A DNA stretch of 60,461 bases from a virus (IMGVR_UViG_3300009158_000053:1-60461); one strand, 5' to 3'. Positions 1-9,897 are shown, numbered from the stretch's first letter. Made by a program: numbers and translations. The notes: a model not told the origin generated them from the sequence alone.

Positions 1-483
1 ACCGCTAATAATGTGGGTTTTGAAGAAATTAGTGGATTTGCAACAAGTACAAACGGATCCGGCTCTGTTACTATAACAGCCATCAACCACCCATATCAAC
101 ATGATGCATATTGGTCTGATGATGCAACACTAGTAGATGGTAGCATTCTCTACGCATATCAAAATGCTAACGAAACAGTTAACAATACATATTTTACACA
201 AGGAAATGCTCCCCAAATACGTCATATCACCACTAATGGCTCCGGTGTTGTTACTATAGTGTATCAGTGGGATGGAAGTTTACGTTGTAATGATTCTACA
301 ACCAAAGCCGTATATACCCCTTCCTCTATGTTAGCAATTGGAGTAGAATTGTATACCAATACCAACCTGAATAATGCTTATACTGAAGGGTCATTTTTAC
401 CGACTAATAGTAACACAAAATGGTTAGTAAACGGTAGTGGCGTAATTAATGGGTCAGCTGTTTGTGACGGCTACACAGATTAA
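1..483 (+). CDS. 3' end of a tail-type structural protein (partial)
   Basis: The reading frame is open to the left edge of the window, so the true start lies upstream; the GTG at 13 is internal. The visible 160 residues are rich in Asn, Thr, Gly and Tyr with alternating beta-strand-like stretches (for example TNGSGSVTIT and TNGSGVVTIV, a repeated phrase), as in phage tail or fibre proteins. It is followed after 12 nt by a glycosyltransferase gene on the same strand. No family is recognised; a virion role is inferred from composition and position. Confidence 0.7.
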   Translation, partial: TANNVGFEEISGFATSTNGSGSVTITAINHPYQHDAYWSDDATLVDGSILYAYQNANETVNNTYFTQGNAPQIRHITTNGSGVVTIVYQWDGSLRCNDSTTKAVYTPSSMLAIGVELYTNTNLNNAYTEGSFLPTNSNTKWLVNGSGVINGSAVCDGYTD

Positions 484-495
484 TAAATAAAATTA

Positions 496-1710
496 ATGAA
501 AATATCAATACCTGAAAAATTAAAATTAAATGTTGATATATTAGAAACCGTGTTTCTAGAAACTGCAACAGTAGATGCAGAAGGCAACACTTCGGCATTT
601 GTTGGCTCTGATATAACTCTACAACATATAGCTGCAGTTGATTTTGTAGACCTGCATAATAATGTTTTTGAAAATTGTGCAAAGATTCAATACCGAATAA
701 TTTATAAAAATAAAACCACAGAAATTTTCAAGTTCACCAACAAAACTGGCGCTATATACAGGTCAAAAACGGCTGCAGCGGTTCAGTCTTGTGTCAGATA
801 TAAAGTATCTGATTTTTATGAAGACACAAACGAAGGAAGATTAAAGTGTTTGTCAGAAATTGATTTAAAAATTATAGAAGCCACTATGCAGCCCATAGAC
901 AGCAAGGGTACAAAAAATCTAGTATATTACACTATTTATTTCAATACAGGTTATGTTGAGTTATTGAACAAATCTATAGAATCAATACTCAATTATAGTA
1001 AAGCTAACTTTGATTTGTTGCTAATAACTGATAAAAACACCAAAGAATTGATTCTCAAGCAGTCGTTTGTAAAAAAGATAACTCCTAAGTTTTACATAAC
1101 AGAAACTCCTTTTGATGGTGTAGTGGCCTCTCAAAACAAAGTTAGGGTGTTTGAGTATGAGAATATTGAAGAATATGATAAGGTGTTGTTTCTAGACTGT
1201 GACGTAATATGTCTTGGAGATATAAACACAATTCTAAATCAAAATATCAACCACGACACTTTATACACTGCAAGAAACTCAAATTTAGCTTTTTGGCATC
1301 ACAAAACCTTTCATCATGGTTTTGAATTTCTAGACCAATCTCATGTAAATGAAATGCAAATGGCAAAACAAATGCCCTTTAATGCTGGTCAATTCCTATT
1401 TAGAAACTCAGATCGCATGAGAGCCCATTTTAATAATGTTTGCTGGTTTATGGAAAGATGGACCGGTGAATACTTTTTTGAGCAATCTTTTATGTGTTAT
1501 TATTTCTGCAAATCATATATAACAGATGACACTATATTACAAAATCATATGAGTATTATAAATACTACAAATGTTACGGTCTATAATATTACAGAAAACA
1601 CTTGTCTTATACACTTTATAGCACCTCCATTAGACGCCAAAACTAAACTTAAACATATTGAACTTTTCCTACAAGATTATCAAAACAATAATCAGTATGA
1701 GATTATATAA
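496..1710 (+). CDS. GT8-like glycosyltransferase with N-terminal extension
   Basis: A 404-residue protein. From about residue 135 it reads like a GT-A fold glycosyltransferase of the GT8 type: YYTIYFNTGY opens the Rossmann-like part, and VLFLDCDVICLGD carries the metal-binding DxD (D234/D236) that holds the nucleotide-sugar phosphates. The first 130 residues are unassigned and could bind a virion or tail partner. It probably transfers a sugar from an activated donor to phage structural proteins or host surface glycans. A sulfotransferase gene follows 76 nt downstream, with a tiny ORF between them, suggesting joint glycan decoration. The substrate cannot be read from sequence. The ATG at 496 follows the previous stop closely and has no Shine-Dalgarno. 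Confidence 0.75.
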   Translation: MKISIPEKLKLNVDILETVFLETATVDAEGNTSAFVGSDITLQHIAAVDFVDLHNNVFENCAKIQYRIIYKNKTTEIFKFTNKTGAIYRSKTAAAVQSCVRYKVSDFYEDTNEGRLKCLSEIDLKIIEATMQPIDSKGTKNLVYYTIYFNTGYVELLNKSIESILNYSKANFDLLLITDKNTKELILKQSFVKKITPKFYITETPFDGVVASQNKVRVFEYENIEEYDKVLFLDCDVICLGDINTILNQNINHDTLYTARNSNLAFWHHKTFHHGFEFLDQSHVNEMQMAKQMPFNAGQFLFRNSDRMRAHFNNVCWFMERWTGEYFFEQSFMCYYFCKSYITDDTILQNHMSIINTTNVTVYNITENTCLIHFIAPPLDAKTKLKHIELFLQDYQNNNQYEII

Positions 1711-1721
1711 CTAGGTATAAT

Positions 1722-1787
1722 ATGAAAAAATTTGAAAACTATGACAGAGAAATGTTTGCTTCTAAAATTAAAGGTTTGTTAAAATAA
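1722..1787 (+). CDS. 21-residue peptide coupled to the sulfotransferase gene
   Basis: A short frame beginning MKKFENYDREMF and ending GLLK. Its TAA overlaps the ATG of the next gene by one base (TAATG), a stop/start overlap seen elsewhere in this genome. It starts in an AATATG context, the same as many genes here. It is highly charged with no domain. It could be a real small protein or a leader that sets translation of the sulfotransferase. Confidence 0.45.
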   Translation: MKKFENYDREMFASKIKGLLK

Positions 1788-2398
1788 TGAGCAACTTACT
1801 ACTTCCTAAGTCTAGCTTTATACATATTCCTAAATGTGCTGGTACTTTTCTGCAGGCATTTCTGTTTCATCTAACGTTACCAAAGCATCGGTATAATAGT
1901 CCACAAGACGGACATCTGTTTTTACATCAGATGATCGACAGCAAAGATACATATAATTTTTGTTTTGTTAGGCATCCTTATACTTGGTGGCCTTCATTCT
2001 ATGAGTGGAGCAAAAACACAAGATTTAGCTCTATGGAGCGAGAGTCTCCTGACTTTGAATCATGGTTAAAAGATTACGGCCCATTTTGGCTGGGGCTGTA
2101 CTCAAAGCTTGTATCAAGGTATACAGGTACAGATCAGAGCTACGCTAGTGACGTTAAAATGCACTTTGTGGGTAAAACAGAAAACCTATTTGAAGACCTT
2201 TACACAGCGTTGTCAAATGCTGGTGAAGTATTTGAAACTTCCAGATATTGGGAATTAGTACAACAATCTGACACTAATGAATCTTTAACTCAATGGAGTA
2301 ATAAACAAGATTATAAACGAGGAATATCAGAAGAAGCCAAAGAACTCATATATAATACAGAAAAACCTATATTTGAATTGTATGGCTATAAAAAATAA
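1787..2398 (+). CDS. Sulfotransferase (PAPS-dependent, Sulfotransfer_2-like)
   Basis: A 203-residue protein with the two hallmark PAPS sites of sulfotransferases: the 5'-phosphosulfate loop FIHIPKCAGTF near residues 11-21, and the 3'-phosphate element FCFVRHPYTWW near residues 59-69. Family members move sulfate from PAPS to a hydroxyl or amine of glycans; the IPKCAGT form is typical of carbohydrate sulfotransferases. It lies directly after a glycosyltransferase gene, so a sulfated sugar on the virion or on the host envelope is a reasonable product. It is shorter than many family members (about 250-350 residues) but both cofactor motifs are present. Another sulfotransferase occurs at 52011. 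Confidence 0.8.
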   Translation: MSNLLLPKSSFIHIPKCAGTFLQAFLFHLTLPKHRYNSPQDGHLFLHQMIDSKDTYNFCFVRHPYTWWPSFYEWSKNTRFSSMERESPDFESWLKDYGPFWLGLYSKLVSRYTGTDQSYASDVKMHFVGKTENLFEDLYTALSNAGEVFETSRYWELVQQSDTNESLTQWSNKQDYKRGISEEAKELIYNTEKPIFELYGYKK

Positions 2399-2439
2399 GT
2401 GTTAAATATCTTTAAAAATTTAATTACTCAATTTTAAAG

Positions 2440-2447
2440 ATAAATAT
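2440..2447 (+). promoter_or_regulatory. T4-late-like promoter box ATAAATAT
   Basis: ATAAATAT ends 5 nt before the ATG at 2453 in an otherwise AT-rich gap with no Shine-Dalgarno. It matches the T4 late -10 box TATAAATA in 7 of 8 positions by register. It would drive the long fibre gene late in infection; the transcript would begin at or next to the start codon. Confidence 0.55.
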
Positions 2448-2452
2448 TACAT

Positions 2453-5400
2453 ATGAGTCTTACTAGAGTGCCTATTACCATGTTTGAACCTACTTCCGGT
2501 GGAGGTTCTATCGTGGGTTTGAATAATGTTGTATCTAATGTCAATTCCTATGTTATAGGCACGGGTATCTCTACCACATTGGACAACACTAGTTATGTCA
2601 ACAATTTAAGTTCTTTGGGATTTGTATCTGCTCCAGTTTTAAGTGGCAGGTATTTATACGGTGATGGTAGTAGACTTTCTAATATTTACACCGCACCCAG
2701 TGCTGCAACATTCTCTGCCTCGGTTTCTGCTCCGGCAATGTCTGGAACTTTTTATGGTGACGGTAGTAATCTTACTGGGGTATTAAGATCTTCTGGTGGA
2801 GGAAATCTTAACGGAAATGTAACCATCAATAATGGTAATCTAACTGTTTTTGGTAATATATCTGCAACTGGAAATTCTACTTTTGTTAATACAACATTTA
2901 CCACAACCAGTGCTCTGAGTGTAGTCAATACTGGAGGCGGAGTGGCTTTGTGGATAGGAGGTAATAATAATGCAGATATTGCTTCTTTTTATGACATAGA
3001 TCAAGGTAAGGAAGTTTTGCATATTGGAGGTTATAATTCCAGTACTCAAGTTCCTTACATAGGCATTAACACTTCTTCTCCAAACAAAACTCTGACAGTT
3101 GTTGGAGAAGTTAGTGCTACTAATGGCTTCTTTGGTACTACTGGCACTTTTTATTCTTCTGTATCTGCTCCTTCTATAGCCGGAAATGGTAGTAATTTAA
3201 ATTCTTTAAATGCTTCTCAATTAACCACCGGTACTGTCAACAACTCTCTTTTATCATCTGCAGCTACCTTTAGTTCTTATGTATCTTCTCCAGCTTTAAG
3301 TGGTACTCACTATGGAGACGGTACTTTCTTGAGTAACATAAAAGATTCTACTAAATTAAACTTAACTGGTGGAGTAGTTTCTAATTATCTTCATCTCGGT
3401 ACTGGAAGTTTAGTAATTTCTGCTGGAGACCTAACTTTGGGCAGTGGAAATATAACTACTCCTGGTTCTGTGGCTATTGGCGGTTCTCTAGTTAGAAGCA
3501 AATTAGATCTCAATAACAAAGTTATAGCTGGTGTAGGAAATATAAGAGGTAATGCAGACACAGGTGCCTGGTCTCTTTGGGGCGGGCTTGGTGTTAGTGA
3601 TACAGATGTTAATGGTGGTAATATTGCTCTTTATGGTGGTTCTCATCCTTCCACACCAAATGTTGTTATTATAAATTCTTCTGCTGGAGTAGAATCTGCT
3701 AGATTCAATGCTAATGGTATTTCTTTAGCTAAACCCTTGACAGCAAACTCTGGATTGACCTTATTTGGTAATCTTAGTACTAACAATTCAGCCATATTTA
3801 ATACTTTAACATCTACCAGCGCTTCTATAACTAATTCTGTTTCTATAACAGGTTCTACCACTGTAACTGGAAATATAAGTGCTTCTGGTTCTGCAACCTT
3901 TAATAGTTTAACGGCTCTTGGAAATGTAACTTCGGGAAGTTCAACCATAAAAGGAAATCTTAGTGCCTCTGGTACAATAACTTCTATAGACCTAACTCTT
4001 AAGAGCACCGCTGCTCAAGAAGGTGGACAACTTAATTTTGCAAGACCTTCAGATAATGCAACTTCTTTTATTTTAGATGTTTATAGTGATGTTGCTAATG
4101 CTGATAACAGTAGATTGCGTATTTTTAATGGTGTAACTTCATCTGAATTAATGACAGTTTTGAGCAGTGGCAATGTTGGAATTGGTACATCTGCTCCGAG
4201 TTATAAATTAGAAGTCAATGGTGGTTCTTTCTTCAACAACCTAACATCAAATTCTAGTGTTTCTTTTATAAACGGAAATACTAGAATAGCCAAAAATGTT
4301 GTAGATAATGGTTTAGAATTTTTTACTTTTAATGCTTCTAGAATGTTTATAGCAGACTCTACTGGAAATGTAGGAATTGGGACAGTTACTCCGGGGACCA
4401 AGTTAACGGTAAACGGAGATATCAGTAGTAATGGTAATATTACAGCTTCTTCCCTCTATGGGGATGGAAGTAATTTAACCGGTCTTTATAAACCTAGTAC
4501 TTTGATAGCTTCCTTTGTTACAGCAGTTTCTGCTCCGGCTTTAAGTGGTAATATTGGTACATTTAATACATCTGTTTCTGCACCGGCTTTAAGTGGTACA
4601 CATTATGGAGATGGAAGCAACTTGACTTTTAATACGGGTTTAACTATCAACACTTTTGTTTCTGCTACCTCTTTAAGTGCTCAAGCTGGTACTTTTTCAA
4701 CTAGTAATATGCTCCTGGGGCAAAATGAAGGAGGTGCTTATTTTGGCAGAACAGGTATTAAAGAGCAGCAATTATATTTGATGGATGGTTCTATTGGAAC
4801 TAATTTTGTTCAAAGAGGAGTTGCGTGGAAACCTCCCTATAAAGGAGTCGCAATGTCTTCTGACGGAAAATATCAAACAGCTGTAGCTGGTGGAAACGGG
4901 ATTTTGGCATATTATATATACAGATCCACAGATTATGGTGTGACATGGAGCGTGAATTATGGAGCATATAGTGTATGGAGAGATGTGGCAATGTCTACAG
5001 ACGGTAAATATCAAATTGCATGTTCTGCTGATGGTAAAATATCTGTATCTTATGATTATGGAATAACCTGGAGTGCGAACAGAGGACCAGTTCGCACACA
5101 TAAAGCAGTTGCAATGTCTTCTGATGGAAAATATCAGACTGTAGTAGAAAATTCTGGTGGACGTATATATACATCATTAAACTTTGGAGCAACTACATTT
5201 ACTACAACTGGACCTACATTAGACTATCGGGGTATAGCAATGTCTTCAAACGGCAAATATCAAACGGCTGTGGCATACGGAAGTCAAATATATATTTCTA
5301 CAGATTATGGAACAAATTGGAATCCTTACGGGATTTCTCAAAATTATTATGACATAGCAATGTCTGCTGACGGTAAATATCAAACGGCTGTTACAGCTGC

Positions 5401-6745
5401 TGGGATATACACATCAAATAACTATGGATCTAACTGGACATTAAATAATTATTTTTCTACAACTGCATTTATAAAAGCAAAAATGTCGTCTGATGGACGT
5501 ATTCAAATAGTTTTATCTGGTTTAGGACAGTTATATAAATCAACAGATTGGGGCACTACATGGGTTCTAGCAGATTCTGCTTCAAATTACGTAGCAGCTG
5601 CTATATCTTCTGATAGCAAAGTTATAACACTAGCTACAAACATAGACGAACCAGGTAGTGGAGATACATACGTCAATGTGGGATACTTATATGCATCTTA
5701 TACAGATTCTGTTTTGCAAGGAAATCTTACAATCACTACTTCCGTAAGTGCTCCTATGTTAAGTGGTACTCATTACGGAGACGGAAGCAAATTAACTGGG
5801 ATAGATTTAAGTACCAAATTACCGTTATCCGCATCTTCTTACATAGCAGCGATTCCAGGAGATAATTTACTAACTAAATATGCAGCGGCAACAGCCTTGA
5901 CTCCTAATGGTTTAGATAAATCTACCTCCAACAGAGCAGTTCTTTTAATTTATCCAGGAACCTATAATTTAGGAGCAAATGTCCTTAATTTAACTACTGA
6001 ATTTGTGGATGTAATTGGAGTAACCGGAGATCCTTCTCATGTTATAATTAATTCATCTGCCTCGGTTACATTAAGCTGTTCTAACACTCTTAATAATTGT
6101 TTAACAAAAGCGGTTACTTTAAGTGGTATTACTTCTTATGTACCAGGCCCGTCCAATACACTCTCCTCCAAAATGGATAGCATAATATTTGCTCAAGATA
6201 TGCAATGGTTTGGAACCTATCCAGGAACATATACTAATTGTACAGCAAATGGATCATATTCATTTGGTGGTAATGGAGTTGCTAGTGGTACTTTTACTAA
6301 TTGTATTGTAACCGGTAATAATGCATTCGGTGGTGGAGGAGGTTCTGCCAGTGGTATATTTACTAATTGTACGGCCACCGGAACAAATGCATTTGGTGGT
6401 GGAACTGCTGGTATTGCTAGTGGTATATTCTCTAACTGTATCGCTACAGGAGGTTATTCATTTGGCGGTGGTGCTAGTAATGTATCCGGTACATTTACCA
6501 ACTGCACCGCCACCGGCAATTATGCATTTGGTGGTAATGCTTCCGCCGGTTCTACTACTATTACTGGTATATTTTCAAATTGTACAGCTAATGGTAGTTT
6601 TGCCTTCGGTTGGTTTGGTTCCAGCATTGCGGGTAAATTTATAAATTGCAGAACAAACCCCGGAAATTTTCCAACTCTTGGATCTGGTGGAATACAAATC
6701 AATTGTGTCGATGGTTTCTATAACATTATAGAAGGAGCTGGTTAA
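2453..6745 (+). CDS. Long tail fibre/adhesin with YGDGSNLTG repeats, Asp-box propeller and beta-helix tip
   Basis: A 1430-residue, low-cysteine, Ser/Thr/Gly-rich protein. Residues 1 to about 770 contain many copies of a phrase like SAPALSGTHYGDGSNLTG and VGIGTxxPxxKLxVNG, typical of trimeric phage fibre shafts. Around residues 780-1080 are MSSDGKYQTAV units paired with Asp-boxes such as STDYGTNW, diagnostic of BNR/sialidase-like beta-propellers. The C-terminal 200 residues carry repeated FTNCTATGxxAFGG turns, a pectate-lyase-like beta-helix. It probably forms a distal tail fibre that binds host glycans. The Asp-box module is shared with the gene at 7089, suggesting module exchange between fibres. 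No enzymatic residues are claimed. Confidence 0.8.
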   Translation: MSLTRVPITMFEPTSGGGSIVGLNNVVSNVNSYVIGTGISTTLDNTSYVNNLSSLGFVSAPVLSGRYLYGDGSRLSNIYTAPSAATFSASVSAPAMSGTFYGDGSNLTGVLRSSGGGNLNGNVTINNGNLTVFGNISATGNSTFVNTTFTTTSALSVVNTGGGVALWIGGNNNADIASFYDIDQGKEVLHIGGYNSSTQVPYIGINTSSPNKTLTVVGEVSATNGFFGTTGTFYSSVSAPSIAGNGSNLNSLNASQLTTGTVNNSLLSSAATFSSYVSSPALSGTHYGDGTFLSNIKDSTKLNLTGGVVSNYLHLGTGSLVISAGDLTLGSGNITTPGSVAIGGSLVRSKLDLNNKVIAGVGNIRGNADTGAWSLWGGLGVSDTDVNGGNIALYGGSHPSTPNVVIINSSAGVESARFNANGISLAKPLTANSGLTLFGNLSTNNSAIFNTLTSTSASITNSVSITGSTTVTGNISASGSATFNSLTALGNVTSGSSTIKGNLSASGTITSIDLTLKSTAAQEGGQLNFARPSDNATSFILDVYSDVANADNSRLRIFNGVTSSELMTVLSSGNVGIGTSAPSYKLEVNGGSFFNNLTSNSSVSFINGNTRIAKNVVDNGLEFFTFNASRMFIADSTGNVGIGTVTPGTKLTVNGDISSNGNITASSLYGDGSNLTGLYKPSTLIASFVTAVSAPALSGNIGTFNTSVSAPALSGTHYGDGSNLTFNTGLTINTFVSATSLSAQAGTFSTSNMLLGQNEGGAYFGRTGIKEQQLYLMDGSIGTNFVQRGVAWKPPYKGVAMSSDGKYQTAVAGGNGILAYYIYRSTDYGVTWSVNYGAYSVWRDVAMSTDGKYQIACSADGKISVSYDYGITWSANRGPVRTHKAVAMSSDGKYQTVVENSGGRIYTSLNFGATTFTTTGPTLDYRGIAMSSNGKYQTAVAYGSQIYISTDYGTNWNPYGISQNYYDIAMSADGKYQTAVTAAGIYTSNNYGSNWTLNNYFSTTAFIKAKMSSDGRIQIVLSGLGQLYKSTDWGTTWVLADSASNYVAAAISSDSKVITLATNIDEPGSGDTYVNVGYLYASYTDSVLQGNLTITTSVSAPMLSGTHYGDGSKLTGIDLSTKLPLSASSYIAAIPGDNLLTKYAAATALTPNGLDKSTSNRAVLLIYPGTYNLGANVLNLTTEFVDVIGVTGDPSHVIINSSASVTLSCSNTLNNCLTKAVTLSGITSYVPGPSNTLSSKMDSIIFAQDMQWFGTYPGTYTNCTANGSYSFGGNGVASGTFTNCIVTGNNAFGGGGGSASGIFTNCTATGTNAFGGGTAGIASGIFSNCIATGGYSFGGGASNVSGTFTNCTATGNYAFGGNASAGSTTITGIFSNCTANGSFAFGWFGSSIAGKFINCRTNPGNFPTLGSGGIQINCVDGFYNIIEGAG

Positions 6746-6759
6746 TACTTTATATTTTA

Positions 6760-6767
6760 ATAAATAT
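6760..6767 (+). promoter_or_regulatory. T4-late-like promoter box ATAAATAT
   Basis: ATAAATAT lies 7 nt before the ATG at 6775, in the same arrangement as at 2440. There is no Shine-Dalgarno between box and start. Confidence 0.45.
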
Positions 6768-6774
6768 TGATAAT

Positions 6775-7083
6775 ATGAAACAATTAAATTTAACCGGAAC
6801 AACTTGGTCGGAACGTAGATCTCTATCACCATCTGTAAATTTGCTAAAAATTATAGAAAAATCACCAGACACCCAAACTGAAGAAGATAAATTAAAAATT
6901 GAAGAATTTTTTCAACAATTAATAATTCAAGCAACTTCTGAAGATGTAGCAACTGCTCAAGAAATTTATGATAAACATAAAATAGAAGGAGCAGAATTAA
7001 TTGCAGCAGATGTAGAACTTCCTTCTGGAAGAGGAATTATTAATTGTCGAGTTGGTACAGAACATAAACAAATTAGATTTTAA
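6775..7083 (+). CDS. Small fibre-associated protein, function unknown
   Basis: A 102-residue soluble protein, mostly helical and acidic in the middle (EEDKLKIEEFFQQL), ending in a short basic segment. It sits between two tail-fibre genes and is only 5 nt from the next start. The position resembles that of small fibre assembly chaperones, but I see no recognised domain, so this role is inference from context alone. Confidence 0.6.
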   Translation: MKQLNLTGTTWSERRSLSPSVNLLKIIEKSPDTQTEEDKLKIEEFFQQLIIQATSEDVATAQEIYDKHKIEGAELIAADVELPSGRGIINCRVGTEHKQIRF

Positions 7084-7088
7084 AAATT

Positions 7089-8504
7089 ATGAACAAATAT
7101 TTTAATGGAGTTTTAGTGGAAACAAACGGAGTTCGTTCCAGCGCCAGTCTTCCGGCTATTGCTACTTTTACTTCTAGTGTTTCTGCTCCGACTTTGTATG
7201 CATCTTCTATAAATATATTGGATTCAGATTTTAGCACCAAAGCTCCTACCCAACCTTTTAACGCACTTTGGTTTAGTGTTGCAATGTCTTCAGACGGTAC
7301 AAAACAAACAGCTGTCCCTAGTGATGGTCTACTATGCATTTCTACAGATTCTGGTAATACTTGGACTACTAAAGATTCTCAGAGAGCTTGGTCTAGTGTA
7401 GCAATGTCTTCAGACGGTATAAAACAAACCGCAGTAACTAGTACAAGCCGAATATACGTTTCTACAGATTCTGGAAATACTTGGATTCCTAAAGATTCTG
7501 TTAGATGGTGGAGAGGTGTAGCAATGTCTTCAGACGGTACAAAACAAACCGCTGTAGTAATGGGAGGTCGAATATACGTTTCTACAGATTCTGGAAATAA
7601 TTGGGTTGCTAAAGATTCTAACAGAAATTGGATAGCAGTTGCAATGTCTTCAGATGGTGCTAAACAAACCGCAGTAGAAAGTGCAGGAGGTCGAATATAC
7701 GTTTCTACTGATTTTGGAAATAATTGGGTTGCTAAAGATTCTAACAGAAATTGGAATGCAGTTGCAATGTCTTCAGATGGTACTAAACAAACCGCAGTAG
7801 AAAATGGAGGACAAATATACGTTTCTACTGATTCTGGAAATACTTGGACACCTAAAGTTTCTAACAAAAAATGGATAGCAGTTGCAATGTCTTCTGATGG
7901 TATTAAACAAACTGCTGTATCTATGTACGATGTATCGAGTGGGCAAATATACACTTCTAGTGATTCCGGAAATAATTGGACACCCACTAACGATCCAGTC
8001 AGAGATTGGAGAGGCGTAGCAATGTCTTCAGATGGAACTAAACAGACTGCTGTAGTTTATGCTGGTACAATATATCTTTATAAGTTAATCGGATCAACAG
8101 TCATCAACAACGCTCTAGTTTATGCATCTGCTTTAAGCGGCACGTTCTACGGAAATATAGGAGGAGACACTACGGTCCAAGGAACTTTATATGCTACTGG
8201 AGATGTTGTAGCATATTATAGTTCTGATATACGATTGAAGAAAAATATTATAGAAATTTCAGATGCTTTGGAAAAAATTTCAACCATCAGAGGAATAGAA
8301 TATGATTGGGATACAGAGCTTCAAGAGGTGTATAGTGGCCATGATGTAGGAGTCGTTGCTCAGGAAATTGAAAAGGTACTTCCTAGTGTTGTAATGAACA
8401 GAGAGACTGGTTACAAAGCTGTTAAATATGAAAAAATAGTCCCATTATTAATTCAAGCTATAAAAGAATTAAAGACAGAAATAGAAATATTAAAATCTAA
8501 ATAA
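7089..8504 (+). CDS. Tail fibre protein with Asp-box propeller and C-terminal S74 intramolecular chaperone
   Basis: A 471-residue protein. After a short N-terminus come seven repeats of about 42 residues, each containing VAMSSDGxKQTAV and an Asp-box such as STDSGNTW, forming a BNR/Ycf48-like propeller. Residues from about 370 contain SDIRLKKNI, then GVVAQEIEKVLPSVV and a terminal helix LLIQAIKELKTEIEIL. This is the Peptidase_S74 (endosialidase-type) intramolecular chaperone, which trimerises the fibre and cuts itself off; the catalytic Ser-Asp pair is in SDIRLKKN. The repeats are near-identical at the DNA level, so copy number may change by recombination. It shares the propeller with the gene at 2453. 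Confidence 0.88.
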   Translation: MNKYFNGVLVETNGVRSSASLPAIATFTSSVSAPTLYASSINILDSDFSTKAPTQPFNALWFSVAMSSDGTKQTAVPSDGLLCISTDSGNTWTTKDSQRAWSSVAMSSDGIKQTAVTSTSRIYVSTDSGNTWIPKDSVRWWRGVAMSSDGTKQTAVVMGGRIYVSTDSGNNWVAKDSNRNWIAVAMSSDGAKQTAVESAGGRIYVSTDFGNNWVAKDSNRNWNAVAMSSDGTKQTAVENGGQIYVSTDSGNTWTPKVSNKKWIAVAMSSDGIKQTAVSMYDVSSGQIYTSSDSGNNWTPTNDPVRDWRGVAMSSDGTKQTAVVYAGTIYLYKLIGSTVINNALVYASALSGTFYGNIGGDTTVQGTLYATGDVVAYYSSDIRLKKNIIEISDALEKISTIRGIEYDWDTELQEVYSGHDVGVVAQEIEKVLPSVVMNRETGYKAVKYEKIVPLLIQAIKELKTEIEILKSK

Positions 8505-8509
8505 TTTTT

Positions 8510-9454
8510 ATGGCTTTACCTAGTTCTGGAACTATTAAAATGAGTGATATTAGGAATGAATATGGTATTCCCATTATTAATGTTTTAGCCGGAGTAGATG
8601 CCGACTCCGGCTACCCATACTATAACGGTGTTGAGTTTGTTGGTTTATCTCAATATTATAGAGGACTAGTTGGGCAAAACAATGATTTAATAGTTAAAGA
8701 ACGTGTTCCCAATTCTTCAGATAATAGTGCTATACCTACTTCTGGTACTATAACGTTGAGTAATTTTTACGGTTCTTCAAATTACAATATTACTTTAACC
8801 ATAGTCCAGTCAACACCAGAAACTGGTTCTGGGGGAAGTAATAACGGTAGCATTATTTTTAAACTTTCTGGAACTAGTAACAATTATCAGGTTAGAAAAC
8901 ATACAACTAGTAATACAGGTTATTTGCAACAAGATGTGGCTGCAAATACTAATATAACATTGGCTGGTTTAGATTCTGGCACTTCTTATGAAATTTTAGT
9001 GATAGATAAAACATATAACAAATGTTTTAAATTTTCTGTAACTGTTGGTTTAAATGTTTCCAATACAATTACTCGTAATGGAACCACTGTAGGAAGCTCT
9101 TACACCATGAATTCAACAGCAGATTTAAACAGCATTCCTCAAACTAATGGTGTGGTAGTATCTTCTGTTGGATACGGAAATTGTTATGGATATGCTACCG
9201 GATCTACGGATACAACAACAAATGGATTTGGTGGTACTTATGGTGTAAGTTATTTTTATGGAGCTGGTACTGTATTATATCTAGCACCCAGCATTGGAGC
9301 TTATGAATATTGTTCGGTTTGTGACCGAGTTGTTTGTGACTACCACCCAGATTCAATATTAACAAACGGCTCTGGAGGATGTTATTATGACAATGTATTT
9401 ACCGATTGTTCGGTCGTAGAATATAGTGCAAGTGCAAATATATGTTGCGATTAA
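8510..9454 (+). CDS. Tail-associated structural protein with SSGTIxMSDI/ITLSNFYG motifs
   Basis: A 314-residue protein opening MALPSSGTIKMSDIRNE, with a second related phrase PTSGTITLSNFYGSS near residue 85. This pair recurs in large myovirus tail proteins. Residues 95-180 resemble a fibronectin type III/Ig-like beta-sandwich (ITLAGLDSGTSYEILVIDKT), and the last 60 residues are unusually Cys-rich (CSVCDRVVCDYH). It probably sits in the tail tip or fibre. No catalytic feature is visible. It follows the S74 fibre gene after 5 nt. Confidence 0.65.
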   Translation: MALPSSGTIKMSDIRNEYGIPIINVLAGVDADSGYPYYNGVEFVGLSQYYRGLVGQNNDLIVKERVPNSSDNSAIPTSGTITLSNFYGSSNYNITLTIVQSTPETGSGGSNNGSIIFKLSGTSNNYQVRKHTTSNTGYLQQDVAANTNITLAGLDSGTSYEILVIDKTYNKCFKFSVTVGLNVSNTITRNGTTVGSSYTMNSTADLNSIPQTNGVVVSSVGYGNCYGYATGSTDTTTNGFGGTYGVSYFYGAGTVLYLAPSIGAYEYCSVCDRVVCDYHPDSILTNGSGGCYYDNVFTDCSVVEYSASANICCD

Positions 9455-9498
9455 TTTAATTCGATCTATTAATTTTTACAATAAGAATAAATAAATTT

Positions 9499-9876
9499 AT
9501 GTTGGAATTATTATTAGAAAATTTATCAAATCCTCTTAAAATTGTTAGAATAACTTTAAAAATTTCTGAAGAAATCTATCATTTAAAATATGTAACTATG
9601 CTTTTAGATGATACAGATCCATTAGAGGGCCCGGATGGAACTTTAACTCTATTAGATTTTATTACTCAAAAAAAATTAACATTTAATATAAAAGACATTG
9701 TAGCAGTTTTCTCTACAAATGAATTTATTGTAGATTTGGCTTATAAAAGTTTAAACAAGTATAAAGAAATTCTAGCAATTTGTTCTGATGAAAAAATATT
9801 AAATGACTTATTTTTTAGATTAGAATTTGAAAATTATAGTGTTTCTGATTTAAAATCAGAGAACTATAAAAATTAG
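9499..9876 (+). CDS. Hypothetical 125-residue protein in tail operon
   Basis: A helical, acidic, soluble protein starting MLELLLENLSNPLKIVRI, with no signal or membrane segment. It lies between tail genes and is preceded by AATAAATAA four bases from the start, a possible late promoter. It could be a tail assembly factor or minor structural component. I do not recognise its family. Confidence 0.6.
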   Translation: MLELLLENLSNPLKIVRITLKISEEIYHLKYVTMLLDDTDPLEGPDGTLTLLDFITQKKLTFNIKDIVAVFSTNEFIVDLAYKSLNKYKEILAICSDEKILNDLFFRLEFENYSVSDLKSENYKN

Positions 9877-9897
9877 AATTGGTTTTTTAATAATTGT

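Noticed and set aside
3643-8000. Long minus-strand frames antisense to the fibre genes (for example 3643-4008 and 7379-7987)
   Set aside because: They mirror the regular Ser/Gly repeats of the plus-strand fibre proteins and have no start context or family.
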